From Gammaproteobacteria bacterium (GTDB taxonomy: Bacteria; Pseudomonadota; Gammaproteobacteria; Pseudomonadales; Alcanivoracaceae): a stretch of 55,312 bases of DNA. The notes under the pieces were generated by a model that made no database searches, was not told the origin of the DNA, and saw only the letters and a list, made by a program, of their open reading frames with translations. Positions 23,879-32,933 of the stretch are shown piece by piece. The translations under genes and the position numbers were made by a program. The stretch spans positions 1 to 55,312 of the forward strand of contig JAGPVL010000014.1 of the NCBI GenBank assembly GCA_018067045.1, written 5' to 3'. Within the stretch, counting starts at the first letter, position 1. Every line of letters starts with the position of its first letter.

Positions 23879-26047
23879 TTACGCCTGCTCTAAACGGGCG
23901 TATTGGCTGACCAGCCATTTGCTGCCGGCGCGATCAAAATTAATTTGCAGACGAGCGTTCGGCCCTTGCCCTTCAAAATGAATAATCGTGCCTTCGCCGA
24001 ACTTTGGATGCACCACGCGCATGCCAAGCTCATAGCCTTCGGCGGTGGCGGCGCTCGTACTACCATTTTGTGACGCGGCCGATACAGGCCGTGTAATTTG
24101 CCCGCGCATGCGCACTTCTTCTAATAACTCGGCGGGAATCTCACGCAAAAAGCGCGAGGCCGCGTTGTAGGTTTCTTTGCCATACAAGCGCCGCGATTCC
24201 GCATAGGTAAGATACAGCTCGCGCATCGCGCGGGTGATGCCGACGTAACACAGGCGTCGTTCTTCTTCGAGGCGGGCCGGGTCGTCAGAGGACATCTGGT
24301 GCGGGAACAGCCCTTCCTCTAAGCCGCAAATAAACACCACTGGGAACTCCAGCCCTTTGGCAGAGTGCAGGGTCATCATTTGCACGGCGTCTTCATTTTC
24401 GGCGGCTTGACCATCGCCCGCTTCCAGCGCGGCGTGATCGAGAAAGGCGGTTAACGTATCGACCGCATCATCTTCGTCTTCGCTGTCGAATTCACGGGTC
24501 GCGGACACCAATTCACGCAAGTTGTCTTCACGCTGCTGGCCCTTCTCGCCTTTTTCCTTGCGGTGAAATTCCAGCAAACCGGACATCTCGATAACGTGTT
24601 CAGTTTTCTCCGCCAGCGTTAAACCATTGGTATCGGTGTCTAGCTGGTTAACCAAATTGAGAAACGTCGCCAGCGCAGACGCGGCCCTACCGGGCAAGGC
24701 GCCGGAGGCAATTAGACCATTGGCCGTTTCCCACAAGGTCTGACCGCTGACGCGGGACTGTTCGCGCAACAACTCAATGGTTTTCAGGCCGATGCCGCGA
24801 GTCGGTGTATTGACCACGCGTTCGAACGCGCTATCGGCATTACGGTTGTCGAGCAGGCGCAAATAGCCCAGCGCGTTTTTAATTTCGACCCGCTCGAAGA
24901 ATCGCTGACCACCATAAATGCGGTAGGCAATGCCGCTTTGCAGAAAGGCTTCTTCAAGCACTCGGGACTGGGCGTTGGAACGATATAGCACCGCCATTTC
25001 GCTACGATTGGTGCCCTGCTCTTGCAGGGTCTGCACCTTACTGGCGATAAAGCGCGCTTCATCCACTTCGTTGAAGCCGGAGTACAAACGGATAGGGTCG
25101 CCGTTACCCAGCTCCGTCCACAACTTTTTGCCGAGACGGTCGCTGTTGTAATCGATCACCGCATTGGCCGCTGCCAAGATGGTGCTGGTAGAGCGGTAGT
25201 TTTGCTCAAGGCGCACGGTGCGCAGGTCCGCATAGTCGTTGCCGAGGCGATGGATGTTTTCGATCTTGGCGCCGCGCCAGCCGTAAATTGACTGGTCATC
25301 GTCGCCAACGATAGTAATCCCCGCCCCGCCGCCGCTGAGCAGACGCAGCCAAGCGTACTGAATGGCATTGGTGTCTTGGAATTCGTCCACCAGAATGTGG
25401 CGGAAACGGCGTTGGTAGTGGCCGCGCAGGTCATCATTGTCGCGAATGAGCTCTAGGGCGCGCAGCAACAGCTCATTGAAATCCACCAGCCCGCGCTGTT
25501 TGCACTGGGCTTCGTACTCGGCGTAGACCTTTTGCATGGTCTGGACAAAGAGGTCACCGGCCGCTTCTATATTACCAGCACGTATGCCTTCGTCTTTCTG
25601 GCCGTTGATAAACCATTGCGCTTGCCGAGGCGGCCAGCGGGTATCGTCTAAGCCCAGCTCTTTCATCACGCGACGAACCAGCCGTAGCTGGTCGTCGGAA
25701 TCAAGAATCTCGAAGCTCTCAGGCAGGCCCGCTTCTTGCCAATGGGCGCGCAGTAAACGATGGGCAATACCATGAAAAGTGCCCACCCACATACCCGAGG
25801 CGGGCATGTGCAGCAGCTGCTCAATGCGGCCGCGCATCTCGTGGGCGGCCTTATTGGTGAAAGTAACCGCTAACAAACCAAACGGCGACACCTGCTCAGT
25901 GGCGACCAAAAAGGCGATGCGATGCACCAGCACACGGGTCTTGCCTGAGCCAGCGCCAGCCAACACAAGCAAATGCGGATCGGCGGCCGCAACAGCATCG
26001 CGCTGGGCCGGGTTCATGTGGTCGAGTAGTTCGGTGACGTCATCCAT
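23879..26047 (-). CDS. uvrD: DNA helicase II UvrD
   Basis: 722 residues, the size of UvrD. The superfamily 1 motifs appear in order: Q-motif/start MNPAQRDAVAA, Walker A (AGAGSGKT), Ia (AVTFTNKAAHEM), II (LVDEFQDTNAIQY), III (VGDDDQSIYGWRGA), IV (LEQNYRST), V (MTLHSAKGLEFPVVF) and VI (EERRLCYVGITRA). The C-terminal Tudor-like segment (GMRVVHPKFGEGTI, LQINFDRAGSKWLV) binds RNA polymerase in E. coli. It unwinds DNA 3'-5' in nucleotide excision and mismatch repair. The ATG at 26047 gives the conserved N-terminus; a longer form from 26104 is unlikely. Confidence 0.97.
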   Translation of the reverse strand: MDDVTELLDHMNPAQRDAVAAADPHLLVLAGAGSGKTRVLVHRIAFLVATEQVSPFGLLAVTFTNKAAHEMRGRIEQLLHMPASGMWVGTFHGIAHRLLRAHWQEAGLPESFEILDSDDQLRLVRRVMKELGLDDTRWPPRQAQWFINGQKDEGIRAGNIEAAGDLFVQTMQKVYAEYEAQCKQRGLVDFNELLLRALELIRDNDDLRGHYQRRFRHILVDEFQDTNAIQYAWLRLLSGGGAGITIVGDDDQSIYGWRGAKIENIHRLGNDYADLRTVRLEQNYRSTSTILAAANAVIDYNSDRLGKKLWTELGNGDPIRLYSGFNEVDEARFIASKVQTLQEQGTNRSEMAVLYRSNAQSRVLEEAFLQSGIAYRIYGGQRFFERVEIKNALGYLRLLDNRNADSAFERVVNTPTRGIGLKTIELLREQSRVSGQTLWETANGLIASGALPGRAASALATFLNLVNQLDTDTNGLTLAEKTEHVIEMSGLLEFHRKEKGEKGQQREDNLRELVSATREFDSEDEDDAVDTLTAFLDHAALEAGDGQAAENEDAVQMMTLHSAKGLEFPVVFICGLEEGLFPHQMSSDDPARLEEERRLCYVGITRAMRELYLTYAESRRLYGKETYNAASRFLREIPAELLEEVRMRGQITRPVSAASQNGSTSAATAEGYELGMRVVHPKFGEGTIIHFEGQGPNARLQINFDRAGSKWLVSQYARLEQA

Positions 26048-26343
26048 TGGGGCGCGATTGTAGCAGCTTGGACGCGGAAAGCATTCCTCCATAAGGCTCG
26101 CCAAAGCGAATAACGCCTCCGCCTATATGGACGCAGTACACCGACATTGACGTATATTTCACGGGAAATGATTTCGTTGCGTCGACGCACAGGCTAAACT
26201 GATCGACCGGCAAGCATTGCGCGTGTAACGCACCTTGATACACCGCGCCGCACACACTACTTGGCTCACGGATTCGACCCGTGTTGCATTCGGTGGTGGT
26301 GTCTTTGCGCTTGCTCGGGTTGAGTCGTTAGAGGTTGGCGGGC

Positions 26344-29205
26344 GTGCAAAAAAATAACAATACAGCGATAGCACACGACGATCTGCTCAAAGAGCAGACC
26401 CGTAGCCTATACGCCTCATTACCTGCCATGACCCTACTTGAGCCGTTCTGCGCTCTGGTTATCGTTTGGCTGTATTGGAATACTGGCACGCCACCACTCG
26501 AACTGCTGACCTGCGGCACACTGATTCTCGGCATCGCCTTTACCCGCGCCGTCGTAGCCATGCTGTTCCGCCACGTTTCCCCTGAACTCGACAACACCGA
26601 CGCATGGCGCTGGATGCTGACACTGCTCATCTGGATCAGCGGCGCCGTACTCGGCCTTGTCGCTGTACATCTCAATCCCATCGACGTCATGTTCACCCCT
26701 GCGCTGCTGCCCTATCAGGCACTACTCGCTGGCCTGATGCTCAGTCTCTCCGTTATCGCGCTAACCTGTTACTCCATCTACTTACCCGCTGCGATTGGTT
26801 ACATGGCGGCCACAGCCACTCCCGTTGCCCTGCATGTGGCCAACGGCGCCGACGGCGCAGGCATTATCTTTGCCGGCGTGTTTGCCTGCGCGGCGCTCTT
26901 TATGATGCTCGCCGCATTCAGCATTCATCGAAACGCCATCCAGAATTTAAATCTTCAGTACAAGAATCTGTCACTGATCGATTATCTCGATCGCGCCCGC
27001 GCCGATGCCGAGGCGTTGAATCAGAAGCTGACCCGCGAGATTTTTGAGCGCAAACAAGCCAAACAAAACCTGCAAGATGCAAATGACCGCCTCGAATCCA
27101 TCGTGCAAGAACGCACTCGTTTACTCGAGGCCGCCAACGGAGAGCTAAGCTCCGCCGGACAACGTCTGCAACTCGCCCTTGATGCGTCCAGTATCGGACT
27201 GTGGGATTGGAACCTGTTGAGCGGTGACACCTATCATTCAAATTTCGACCGCCTACTCGGCTACGGTAAAGATCGCTTTTCTAACTTTGTCGTCGATATG
27301 GAACAGATGGTTCACGGCGACGATTGGCCTAAAATCAAGCGCGCAATGATTGCTCACTTTAAAGGCCGCACCACTCGCTACCATGCCGTCTATCGCATCC
27401 GCCACGCTAGCGGCGACTGGCGCTGGATTGAAGACGAAGGCCGCGTAGTGGAATGGAACAGTGACGGACGCGCCTCACGCATGATCGGTACCCGTCGCGA
27501 CATAACCGAAGATAAACTGTCCGAAGACCAACTACGCCTATCTGCTACCGTGTTTGAAAATGCCTCCGAAGGCATTTTAATTATGGACACAGACTTCCAT
27601 TTCTTAACCGTAAACGACTGCTTTACACGCATCACCGGCTTTAGCGATGAAGATGTGCGCGGGCAGGGTATCGCCATTGCTAGTCATAGCGGTGACATCA
27701 ACGCCGACCTTTACCATGAAATTGCTGTCTCGGTTCGCCGCGAAGGCTTCTGGGAAGGCGAAATGATCGAACGACGCAAAGATGGCGAGCCTTACCCCAT
27801 TTGGCTGCAGCTCAGCGCCGTGTACGACGAGGCCGGTCAAATCACTCACTATGTCGGTATGTTCTCCGATCTAACTGCGCGTAAAGAAGCTGAAGAGAAG
27901 CTGCAGTTCCTGTCGAACTACGACCGCCTAACCGGTCTAGCCAACCGCAACATGTTCCGCGACCGCCTACACAAATCACTCGCATTAGCGCGACTCAATC
28001 GCGAGCGCGTCGCACTGATTTGCCTCGACCTCGATCGCTTCCGCCCAATCAACGATTCACTCGGTCACGAAATTGGCGATCAGCTACTGCGCGTAACCGC
28101 TGAACGATTACGCGCTTTGAATATCGATGAAGGCAGTCTGGCCCGTGTCGGTGGCGACGAATTTAATTTGTTGATCGACAATTATCGCAACGTAAGCGAT
28201 GTGGAAGCCTTATGCGAAGAGATCATCGCTGCTCTGAAAAAGCCTTTCAATATTAGCGGCCATGAACTACTCCTCGGTGTGAGCATCGGCGTGAGCGTTT
28301 TCCCAGATAACGGCAAAGAAGCGCAATCACTGATCAACCAAGCCGACCTTGCCACCCATCAAGCAAAACGTATGGGCGGCAACAACACTCAGTTCTTCCG
28401 TGGCGATATGCGCGCAGCAACCGTCGAGCAACTCGCGCTGGAAACCAGCCTGCGCAAAGCCATCTTTAAAAACGAATTTGTTGTGTACTACCAACCTAAA
28501 GTCGATCTTGCCAGCGGTCGCATCGTCTCTGCCGAGGCACTGGTACGTTGGCAGCACCCCACCATGGGGCTGCTCCAGCCAAAAGATTTTATTCCGCTGG
28601 CCGAAGAGTCTGGGCTGATTTCAGCTATCAGCGAATGGGTATTGGAGCGCTCTTGCCGACAAGCCGCCTTGTGGCGCCAGCAAGGCGATGAGATTCAAGT
28701 CTCCGTTAACTTATCCGCCCAACAATTCCGCAAAGGCGACATCACCGTTATTGTCGACCGCGTACTGGAACTCACCGGCCTACCTTCTCACCTGCTTGAA
28801 CTCGAACTGACCGAAAGCTTGATCATGGAAGACCTCGACAAAAATATCGACGCGCTGCATAAACTCCGCGAGCGCGGTATCACCCTATCACTGGATGACT
28901 TTGGCACCGGCTACTCATCACTCAGCTACCTAAAGCGCTTCCCCGTCGATATTCTTAAAATTGACCGCTCATTCGTGGAAGACATGCACACCAACGCCGA
29001 CGACGCCGCTATCACGAAAGCGATTGTCGACATGGGGCATAGCTTAAAAATGAAAATCGTTGCGGAAGGTGTTGAAGAAGAAGCGCAGCTAGACCTGCTC
29101 AAAGAAATGGGATGCGACGCTATTCAAGGCTACTTTATTAGCCGCCCAATACCAGAAGCCGACTTCTACAAACTGTTTAAGCAACGGCAATTAGCCACCG
29201 GTTAA
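26344..29205 (+). CDS. Membrane-bound PAS-PAS-GGDEF-EAL cyclic-di-GMP protein
   Basis: About 953 residues. Five or six membrane helices fill residues 25-195, followed by a coiled coil (about 215-270) and two PAS domains (about 275-395 and 400-515, each with a PAC-like end such as HYVGMFSDLTARKEAEEK). A GGDEF domain has an intact active site (VGGDEF, about residues 602-606). An EAL domain has EALVRW (from 731) and DDFGTGYSSL (about 850). Both cyclase and phosphodiesterase motifs look complete, so it may do either or switch. I choose GTG at 26344 because TTAGAGG lies 9 nt upstream; a TTG at 26335 abuts it. It is divergent from uvrD across 296 nt in which I recognise no regulatory element. Confidence 0.92.
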   Translation: MQKNNNTAIAHDDLLKEQTRSLYASLPAMTLLEPFCALVIVWLYWNTGTPPLELLTCGTLILGIAFTRAVVAMLFRHVSPELDNTDAWRWMLTLLIWISGAVLGLVAVHLNPIDVMFTPALLPYQALLAGLMLSLSVIALTCYSIYLPAAIGYMAATATPVALHVANGADGAGIIFAGVFACAALFMMLAAFSIHRNAIQNLNLQYKNLSLIDYLDRARADAEALNQKLTREIFERKQAKQNLQDANDRLESIVQERTRLLEAANGELSSAGQRLQLALDASSIGLWDWNLLSGDTYHSNFDRLLGYGKDRFSNFVVDMEQMVHGDDWPKIKRAMIAHFKGRTTRYHAVYRIRHASGDWRWIEDEGRVVEWNSDGRASRMIGTRRDITEDKLSEDQLRLSATVFENASEGILIMDTDFHFLTVNDCFTRITGFSDEDVRGQGIAIASHSGDINADLYHEIAVSVRREGFWEGEMIERRKDGEPYPIWLQLSAVYDEAGQITHYVGMFSDLTARKEAEEKLQFLSNYDRLTGLANRNMFRDRLHKSLALARLNRERVALICLDLDRFRPINDSLGHEIGDQLLRVTAERLRALNIDEGSLARVGGDEFNLLIDNYRNVSDVEALCEEIIAALKKPFNISGHELLLGVSIGVSVFPDNGKEAQSLINQADLATHQAKRMGGNNTQFFRGDMRAATVEQLALETSLRKAIFKNEFVVYYQPKVDLASGRIVSAEALVRWQHPTMGLLQPKDFIPLAEESGLISAISEWVLERSCRQAALWRQQGDEIQVSVNLSAQQFRKGDITVIVDRVLELTGLPSHLLELELTESLIMEDLDKNIDALHKLRERGITLSLDDFGTGYSSLSYLKRFPVDILKIDRSFVEDMHTNADDAAITKAIVDMGHSLKMKIVAEGVEEEAQLDLLKEMGCDAIQGYFISRPIPEADFYKLFKQRQLATG

Positions 29206-29360
29206 TTGTTTCCTCCTCTTCTTTCCCATTCATACGCTGAATGCGGCGGCGCAACCTGCCGCCGACATTCTTCCCGCTCTGACATTGGCAAGAACTCACA
29301 TTCAGATAACCGCGCGTCACGCACCGCATCGTAGAGGCCACGCTCAGAGCAATCACTCAT
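29202..29360 (-). CDS. Possible small Cys-containing protein (hypothetical)
   Basis: 52 residues from the ATG at 29360, with Cys at positions 4, 21 and 32. Segments such as LYDAVRDARLSECEFLPMSE and a C-terminal PPHSAYEWER look protein-like, unlike random translation. No good ribosome site precedes the ATG. Upstream TTG codons in the same frame would extend it toward the stop of the DGPF gene at 29416. It overlaps the 3' end of the GGDEF-EAL gene by 4 nt, convergently. I do not recognise a family. It could be the last gene of the DGPF cluster or a chance ORF. Confidence 0.35.
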   Translation of the reverse strand: MSDCSERGLYDAVRDARLSECEFLPMSEREECRRQVAPPHSAYEWERRGGNN

Positions 29361-29415
29361 AGACTGAAGCTTGAAAACTGCGGATCGTTTCAACGCCAGC
29401 TCGGACAATCGTCTA

Positions 29416-29808
29416 TCAAAAATTATTGCCGGCGGTGCCGCCAGCCTGATTACTTTCTTCTTTAAGCTCGCGGGCCGGACGCACCTCAATCGAGCCGTAA
29501 CGGGCAGGCGGAATTTTCTCCGCGAGCGCCACCGCCTCATCGAGATCCCTCGCCTCAAGCATATAAAATCCTGCCAGCTGCTCTTTTGTTTCAGCAAACG
29601 GGCCATCTGTTATGGTCACGCTGCCGTCACGAACGCGCACCGTTGTAGCCGTATTAACCGGCAACAACGGACTCCCAGTAATGTAATGTCCGCCCTCGTT
29701 CAAACGCGCCACACAAGCAATGCATTCATTGTTTAATTCGTCCCATTGCTGCTGTGACATGCCATTCATGATCTTCTCTTCGTAGTACACCAACGCCAAA
29801 TATTTCAT
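29416..29808 (-). CDS. DGPF/YCII-domain protein
   Basis: 130 residues. It starts MKYLALVYYEEK and carries the signature ITDGPFAETKEQ of the YCII/DGPF family, a ferredoxin-like alpha-beta fold. The biochemical role of the family is not settled. Genes of this type are typically linked to ECF42 sigma factors, as here. The C-terminal tail (EESNQAGGTAGNNF) is unconserved. It is the most distal of three DGPF genes, 70 nt after the previous one. Confidence 0.85.
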   Translation of the reverse strand: MKYLALVYYEEKIMNGMSQQQWDELNNECIACVARLNEGGHYITGSPLLPVNTATTVRVRDGSVTITDGPFAETKEQLAGFYMLEARDLDEAVALAEKIPPARYGSIEVRPARELKEESNQAGGTAGNNF

Positions 29809-29878
29809 TCGTTTCTAGCCCCATTTGTTATATAGGCCTTCATCATCAAAATGCGATAGCGCTAACTCAGCTCCTTCA

Positions 29879-30226
29879 CTAACGCATCTCAATGGGTCGA
29901 ACTTCAATCGTACCGAGACGGGCGGACGGCAAACGCGACGCAATCCGCAATGCTTCATTAAAATCTTCCGCCTCGATCATCAAAAAGCCACCTATCTGCT
30001 CTCTCGTTTCTATAAAAGGTCCATCACTGGTGATCAGATCGTTATTGCGCACACGCACCAACACACCGGTGCCCGCACGTTGCAATGTCTGCGTATCCAG
30101 CAGATGGCCGCTTTCTCGTAGGGACGCCATATACTCATATGTTTCCTGACGTAATGCCGACCACTGTTCCGGCGACATTGTATCGGTGACGTCTTCGGCC
30201 TCATAAGCCAAGCACAAATATTTCAT
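29879..30226 (-). CDS. DGPF/YCII-domain protein
   Basis: 115 residues from the ATG at 30226 (MKYLCLAYEAED), chosen because it aligns with its paralogue; an in-frame extension to 30259 has no support. The signature is SDGPFIETREQ, and the following segment GGFLMIEAEDFNEALRIAS is closely similar to the gene at 29416. The two probably arose by tandem duplication. It lies 39 nt downstream of the DGPF-VOC gene. Confidence 0.85.
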   Translation of the reverse strand: MKYLCLAYEAEDVTDTMSPEQWSALRQETYEYMASLRESGHLLDTQTLQRAGTGVLVRVRNNDLITSDGPFIETREQIGGFLMIEAEDFNEALRIASRLPSARLGTIEVRPIEMR

Positions 30227-30265
30227 CACTCGCTCCACGTCAGCAACAATAAGCGCCATATACCT

Positions 30266-31099
30266 TCAAATATCTGCATCGCCTTGAAAATTAATCATCC
30301 AGGGAATACCAAAGCGATCTACCAAAGCGCCAAAGCGCTCTGCCCAGAAAGTCTTCTCTATCGGCATAACAACCTTGCCCTTCTCCGCCAAGCTCGCAAA
30401 AATGCGCTCGGCATTCTCAACGCTGTCGACATCCATTTGTACATTCAAACCTTGCGGCGGGTTATACATCCCCGGCGGTGCATCACAACCCATCAATTTC
30501 CACCTTCCAATGCTTAACTGGCTATGCATAATTTTTTCTTGCCAATCTGTAGGCACATGATCTTTTGCAGGCGTGTCGTCGAACGCCATCATCGCGTCGA
30601 TGTGTCCGCCCAGCACGTCCGCGTATAAATGCATTGCCTTAGCGCAATCACCATTAAAGGTCAGGTATGTCGACATAGACGTTGGGCGCCGCGCCAATTG
30701 CGCACCTAGCTGCTCATGAGTGGCGATGCCTTCGCCCTGTTCAAAATCCTCCATCTCAAACAGCTGGCGCAACTCTAACTTGGCTGCCCCTCCAGCATCT
30801 TGCGCGGGCCATTTCTGCGCCCAAGAAATTGCCTCTTCTTTCGACGCCACCTCAATAACACTAAAGCCAGCTATCAGTTCTTTTGTTTCAGCGAAAGGTC
30901 CGTCTGTAATAGTCGGGTAACCATCGACGAATTCCACGCGAGCGCCCTGATCACTTGGCTTTAGGCCTGTGCCATCCAGAAACACTCCCGCATCCGCCAT
31001 CTCTTGGTTGTACTTTCCCATCGCCATTAACAATGAATCTTCTGGCATGATGCCCGCTTCTGTATCAGCATCGGCTCGACGAATAATCAAAAATTTCAT
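30266..31099 (-). CDS. DGPF/YCII-PhnB (VOC) fusion protein
   Basis: 277 residues with two domains. Residues 1-115 are a DGPF/YCII domain (MKFLIIRRADADTE, ITDGPFAETKEL). Residues about 138-277 are a PhnB-like vicinal oxygen chelate domain (YLTFNGDCAKAMHLYADVLG, AERFGALVDRFGIPWMINF). In most ECF42 clusters these domains are encoded separately or in varying combinations. The VOC domain resembles DNA-methyltransferase-like/PhnB proteins of unknown activity. It lies 24 nt downstream of the SnoaL-like gene and is the middle gene of the operon. Confidence 0.87.
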   Translation of the reverse strand: MKFLIIRRADADTEAGIMPEDSLLMAMGKYNQEMADAGVFLDGTGLKPSDQGARVEFVDGYPTITDGPFAETKELIAGFSVIEVASKEEAISWAQKWPAQDAGGAAKLELRQLFEMEDFEQGEGIATHEQLGAQLARRPTSMSTYLTFNGDCAKAMHLYADVLGGHIDAMMAFDDTPAKDHVPTDWQEKIMHSQLSIGRWKLMGCDAPPGMYNPPQGLNVQMDVDSVENAERIFASLAEKGKVVMPIEKTFWAERFGALVDRFGIPWMINFQGDADI

Positions 31100-31123
31100 A
31101 CAGCACTCCTAGTCAGTCATATA

Positions 31124-31570
31124 TCAGGGAACGGCGTCGAACATGGTCGCGCCTGTTTCTGGATCAAAGGGAATGGAGAAATGCTCATGAACAATCTTCC
31201 ATTCTGTTCCGAGCTTGCGCAGACAAACCGTGCCACGCATCCACCCCATCTGCTCTTCGCCACTTTCCTGAACGCAACCGCAGCGACACAGGTAACGAGC
31301 AAACGCGACGTTCGAAGAGGCGGTTATATCGAGCTCATGGATTTCGAAGATCATCCCGCCTTGGCTCAGACCCATACAATACTTCCAGTGTTCGGCGTAG
31401 GCATCACGGCCGATAAACTGCAGTGCTTTAATCGCGTCGAAAGACACGATATCCGCACTATAATGCGACAGGATACTGGGCAGGTCGGCACTGAGTACGG
31501 CATGTTGCCAGGACTCCAGCACCTCCCGGATCTCGGTTTTGGCCAAATCATAATTATTGGATGCGTTCAT
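31124..31570 (-). CDS. SnoaL-like / NTF2-family protein
   Basis: 148 residues. The cone-shaped NTF2 fold is suggested by EIREVLESWQHAVLSADLPS, HYSADIVSFDAIKALQFIGR, YLCRCGCVQESGEEQMGWM and the closing strand EWKIVHEHFSIPFDP. Proteins of this type (SnoaL_3, ketosteroid-isomerase-like) often accompany DGPF/ECF42 loci. AAGGAGAGG lies just before the ATG. It is the first gene after the sigma factor and sits directly behind a promoter-like sequence resembling the ECF42 target. Confidence 0.82.
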   Translation of the reverse strand: MNASNNYDLAKTEIREVLESWQHAVLSADLPSILSHYSADIVSFDAIKALQFIGRDAYAEHWKYCMGLSQGGMIFEIHELDITASSNVAFARYLCRCGCVQESGEEQMGWMRGTVCLRKLGTEWKIVHEHFSIPFDPETGATMFDAVP

Positions 31571-31625
31571 TCACCTCTCCTTATTCCATAGTGGCGCCCC
31601 CTTTTGTCTCAGGGGTTATGAAATA

Positions 31626-31652
31626 GTCGAATGAGGTACGCGGAAATCGACA
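31626..31652 (-). promoter_or_regulatory. Candidate ECF42-dependent promoter
   Basis: On the minus strand TGTCGA (31652-31647) is followed after 17 nt by CGAC (31629-31626). As I remember it, characterised ECF42 factors use a TGTCGA-like -35 and a CGA-containing -10. The element lies 57 nt before the SnoaL-like gene and within the 121-nt gap after the sigma gene. The TGTCGA hexamer also occurs inside nearby coding sequence, so the match alone is weak; position and spacing carry the call. Confidence 0.45.
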
Positions 31653-31691
31653 AGCAGACAAAAAATATTCCGCTTTTTTAACGTTTTGCTT

Positions 31692-32933
31692 TTATTCGCC
31701 CAATTCCTTTAAACGGCTCGCCAGAAAACGTTGTTCCGGCCCTTGCTGGGACAACGACAACGCCAGCTCATAGGCTTGGCGGGCCTCTTCCCTTTTGCCT
31801 AGACGTCGATACATATCGGCCCGCGTCGCGTGAGCTAGGTGATAGTCTTTCAACTGCCCATCGGCCAACAGCGCCTCCACTAATACCAATCCCTGCATCG
31901 GCCCATCACGCATGGCCACGGCAACCGCGCGATTCAGCGCCACCACCGGTGACGCGGTAATTGCTAGCAACGCATCGTATAGGCCTATGATTTGCGCCCA
32001 ATCCGTTGTCTCCGCGCTTTCCGCCTCTGCATGCACGGCGCTGATAGACGCCTGCAAGGTATAAGCGCCGAAGCGCCGGCTCGCCAATGCTGCCATCACC
32101 AGATCACGTCCCTCCTTAATTTGCGTCTGGTCCCAAAGTGCTCTGTCCTGCTGGTCGAGAAGAATTAGGTCTCCCGCTTCCGTAGCACGGGCCCTACGCC
32201 GCGAATCATTTAGTAGCAGCAATGCAAGCAAGCCACGCGCCTCAGGCTCTGGCAATAGCTCCACGAGCAAACGTGCTAAGCGGATCGCCTCGGCAGATAA
32301 ATCATGACGAACTAAATCATCACCCGCAGACGCTGAGTAACCCTCATTGAAAACCAGATAGATTACGTGCAAGACCGCTTGCAGTCGCGCCGGCAGTTGA
32401 TCCGACTCAGGCACCTCATAAGAAATGCCTGCATCACGGATCTTCGCTTTAGCGCGCACAATACGCTGTGCAATCGTGGGCGTAGCAGCCAGAAACGCGC
32501 GGGCAATTTCTTCAGTAGTTAGGCCGCACACTTCTCGTAGGGTTAGCGCCAATTGCGCCTCAGTAGCTAGGCTTGGATGGCAACAGATAAAGATCAAACG
32601 TAGACGATCGTCTTCGATGCTATCGTCATCTAGGTCGTCCGCCTCAGCAACCGCTAGCTCAGCAAGACCCTCATCGAAAGCATTGAAACGCGCGCGTCGA
32701 CGTAGCTGATCAATAGCTTTGAATCGCCCCGTCGAAACCAGCCACGCGCGCGGATTATCCGGGACGCCCTCTTGCGGCCATTTCTGTAAGGCAATGGCAA
32801 AGGCGTCATGTAGCGCCTCTTCTGCCACATCAAAGTCACCCAGTAAGCGAATTAACGTGGCAAGAATGCGCCGCGATTCCTTCTGATAATAATCATTAAT
32901 CCACGCATTTAACGGCTCAGGGTGCACGCTCAC
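31692..32933 (-). CDS. ECF42-type RNA polymerase sigma factor
   Basis: 413 residues. Sigma region 2 (about 15-85: [40 protein letters not shown]) and region 4 (about 115-170: [20 protein letters not shown] and [20 protein letters not shown]) are followed by a long C-terminal extension with a DUF6596-like part ([11 protein letters not shown]) and TPR-like helices. This is the ECF42 architecture. That group has no anti-sigma factor, and its extension is thought to be needed for activity. Its start overlaps the stop of the beta-lactamase gene by 4 nt (ATGA). Likely targets are the SnoaL/DGPF genes downstream. Confidence 0.9.
   Translation of the reverse strand: MSVHPEPLNAWINDYYQKESRRILATLIRLLGDFDVAEEALHDAFAIALQKWPQEGVPDNPRAWLVSTGRFKAIDQLRRRARFNAFDEGLAELAVAEADDLDDDSIEDDRLRLIFICCHPSLATEAQLALTLREVCGLTTEEIARAFLAATPTIAQRIVRAKAKIRDAGISYEVPESDQLPARLQAVLHVIYLVFNEGYSASAGDDLVRHDLSAEAIRLARLLVELLPEPEARGLLALLLLNDSRRRARATEAGDLILLDQQDRALWDQTQIKEGRDLVMAALASRRFGAYTLQASISAVHAEAESAETTDWAQIIGLYDALLAITASPVVALNRAVAVAMRDGPMQGLVLVEALLADGQLKDYHLAHATRADMYRRLGKREEARQAYELALSLSQQGPEQRFLASRLKELGE

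Noticed and set aside
29361-29606. 5' half of a 134-codon minus-strand ORF starting at 29606
   Set aside because: It overlaps the DGPF gene in another frame and is Arg-rich; only the part after 29360 looks protein-like.
30425-30676. Extra TGTCGA-type hexamers as further ECF42 promoters
   Set aside because: They lie inside the DGPF-VOC coding sequence without a properly spaced -10 before a gene start.
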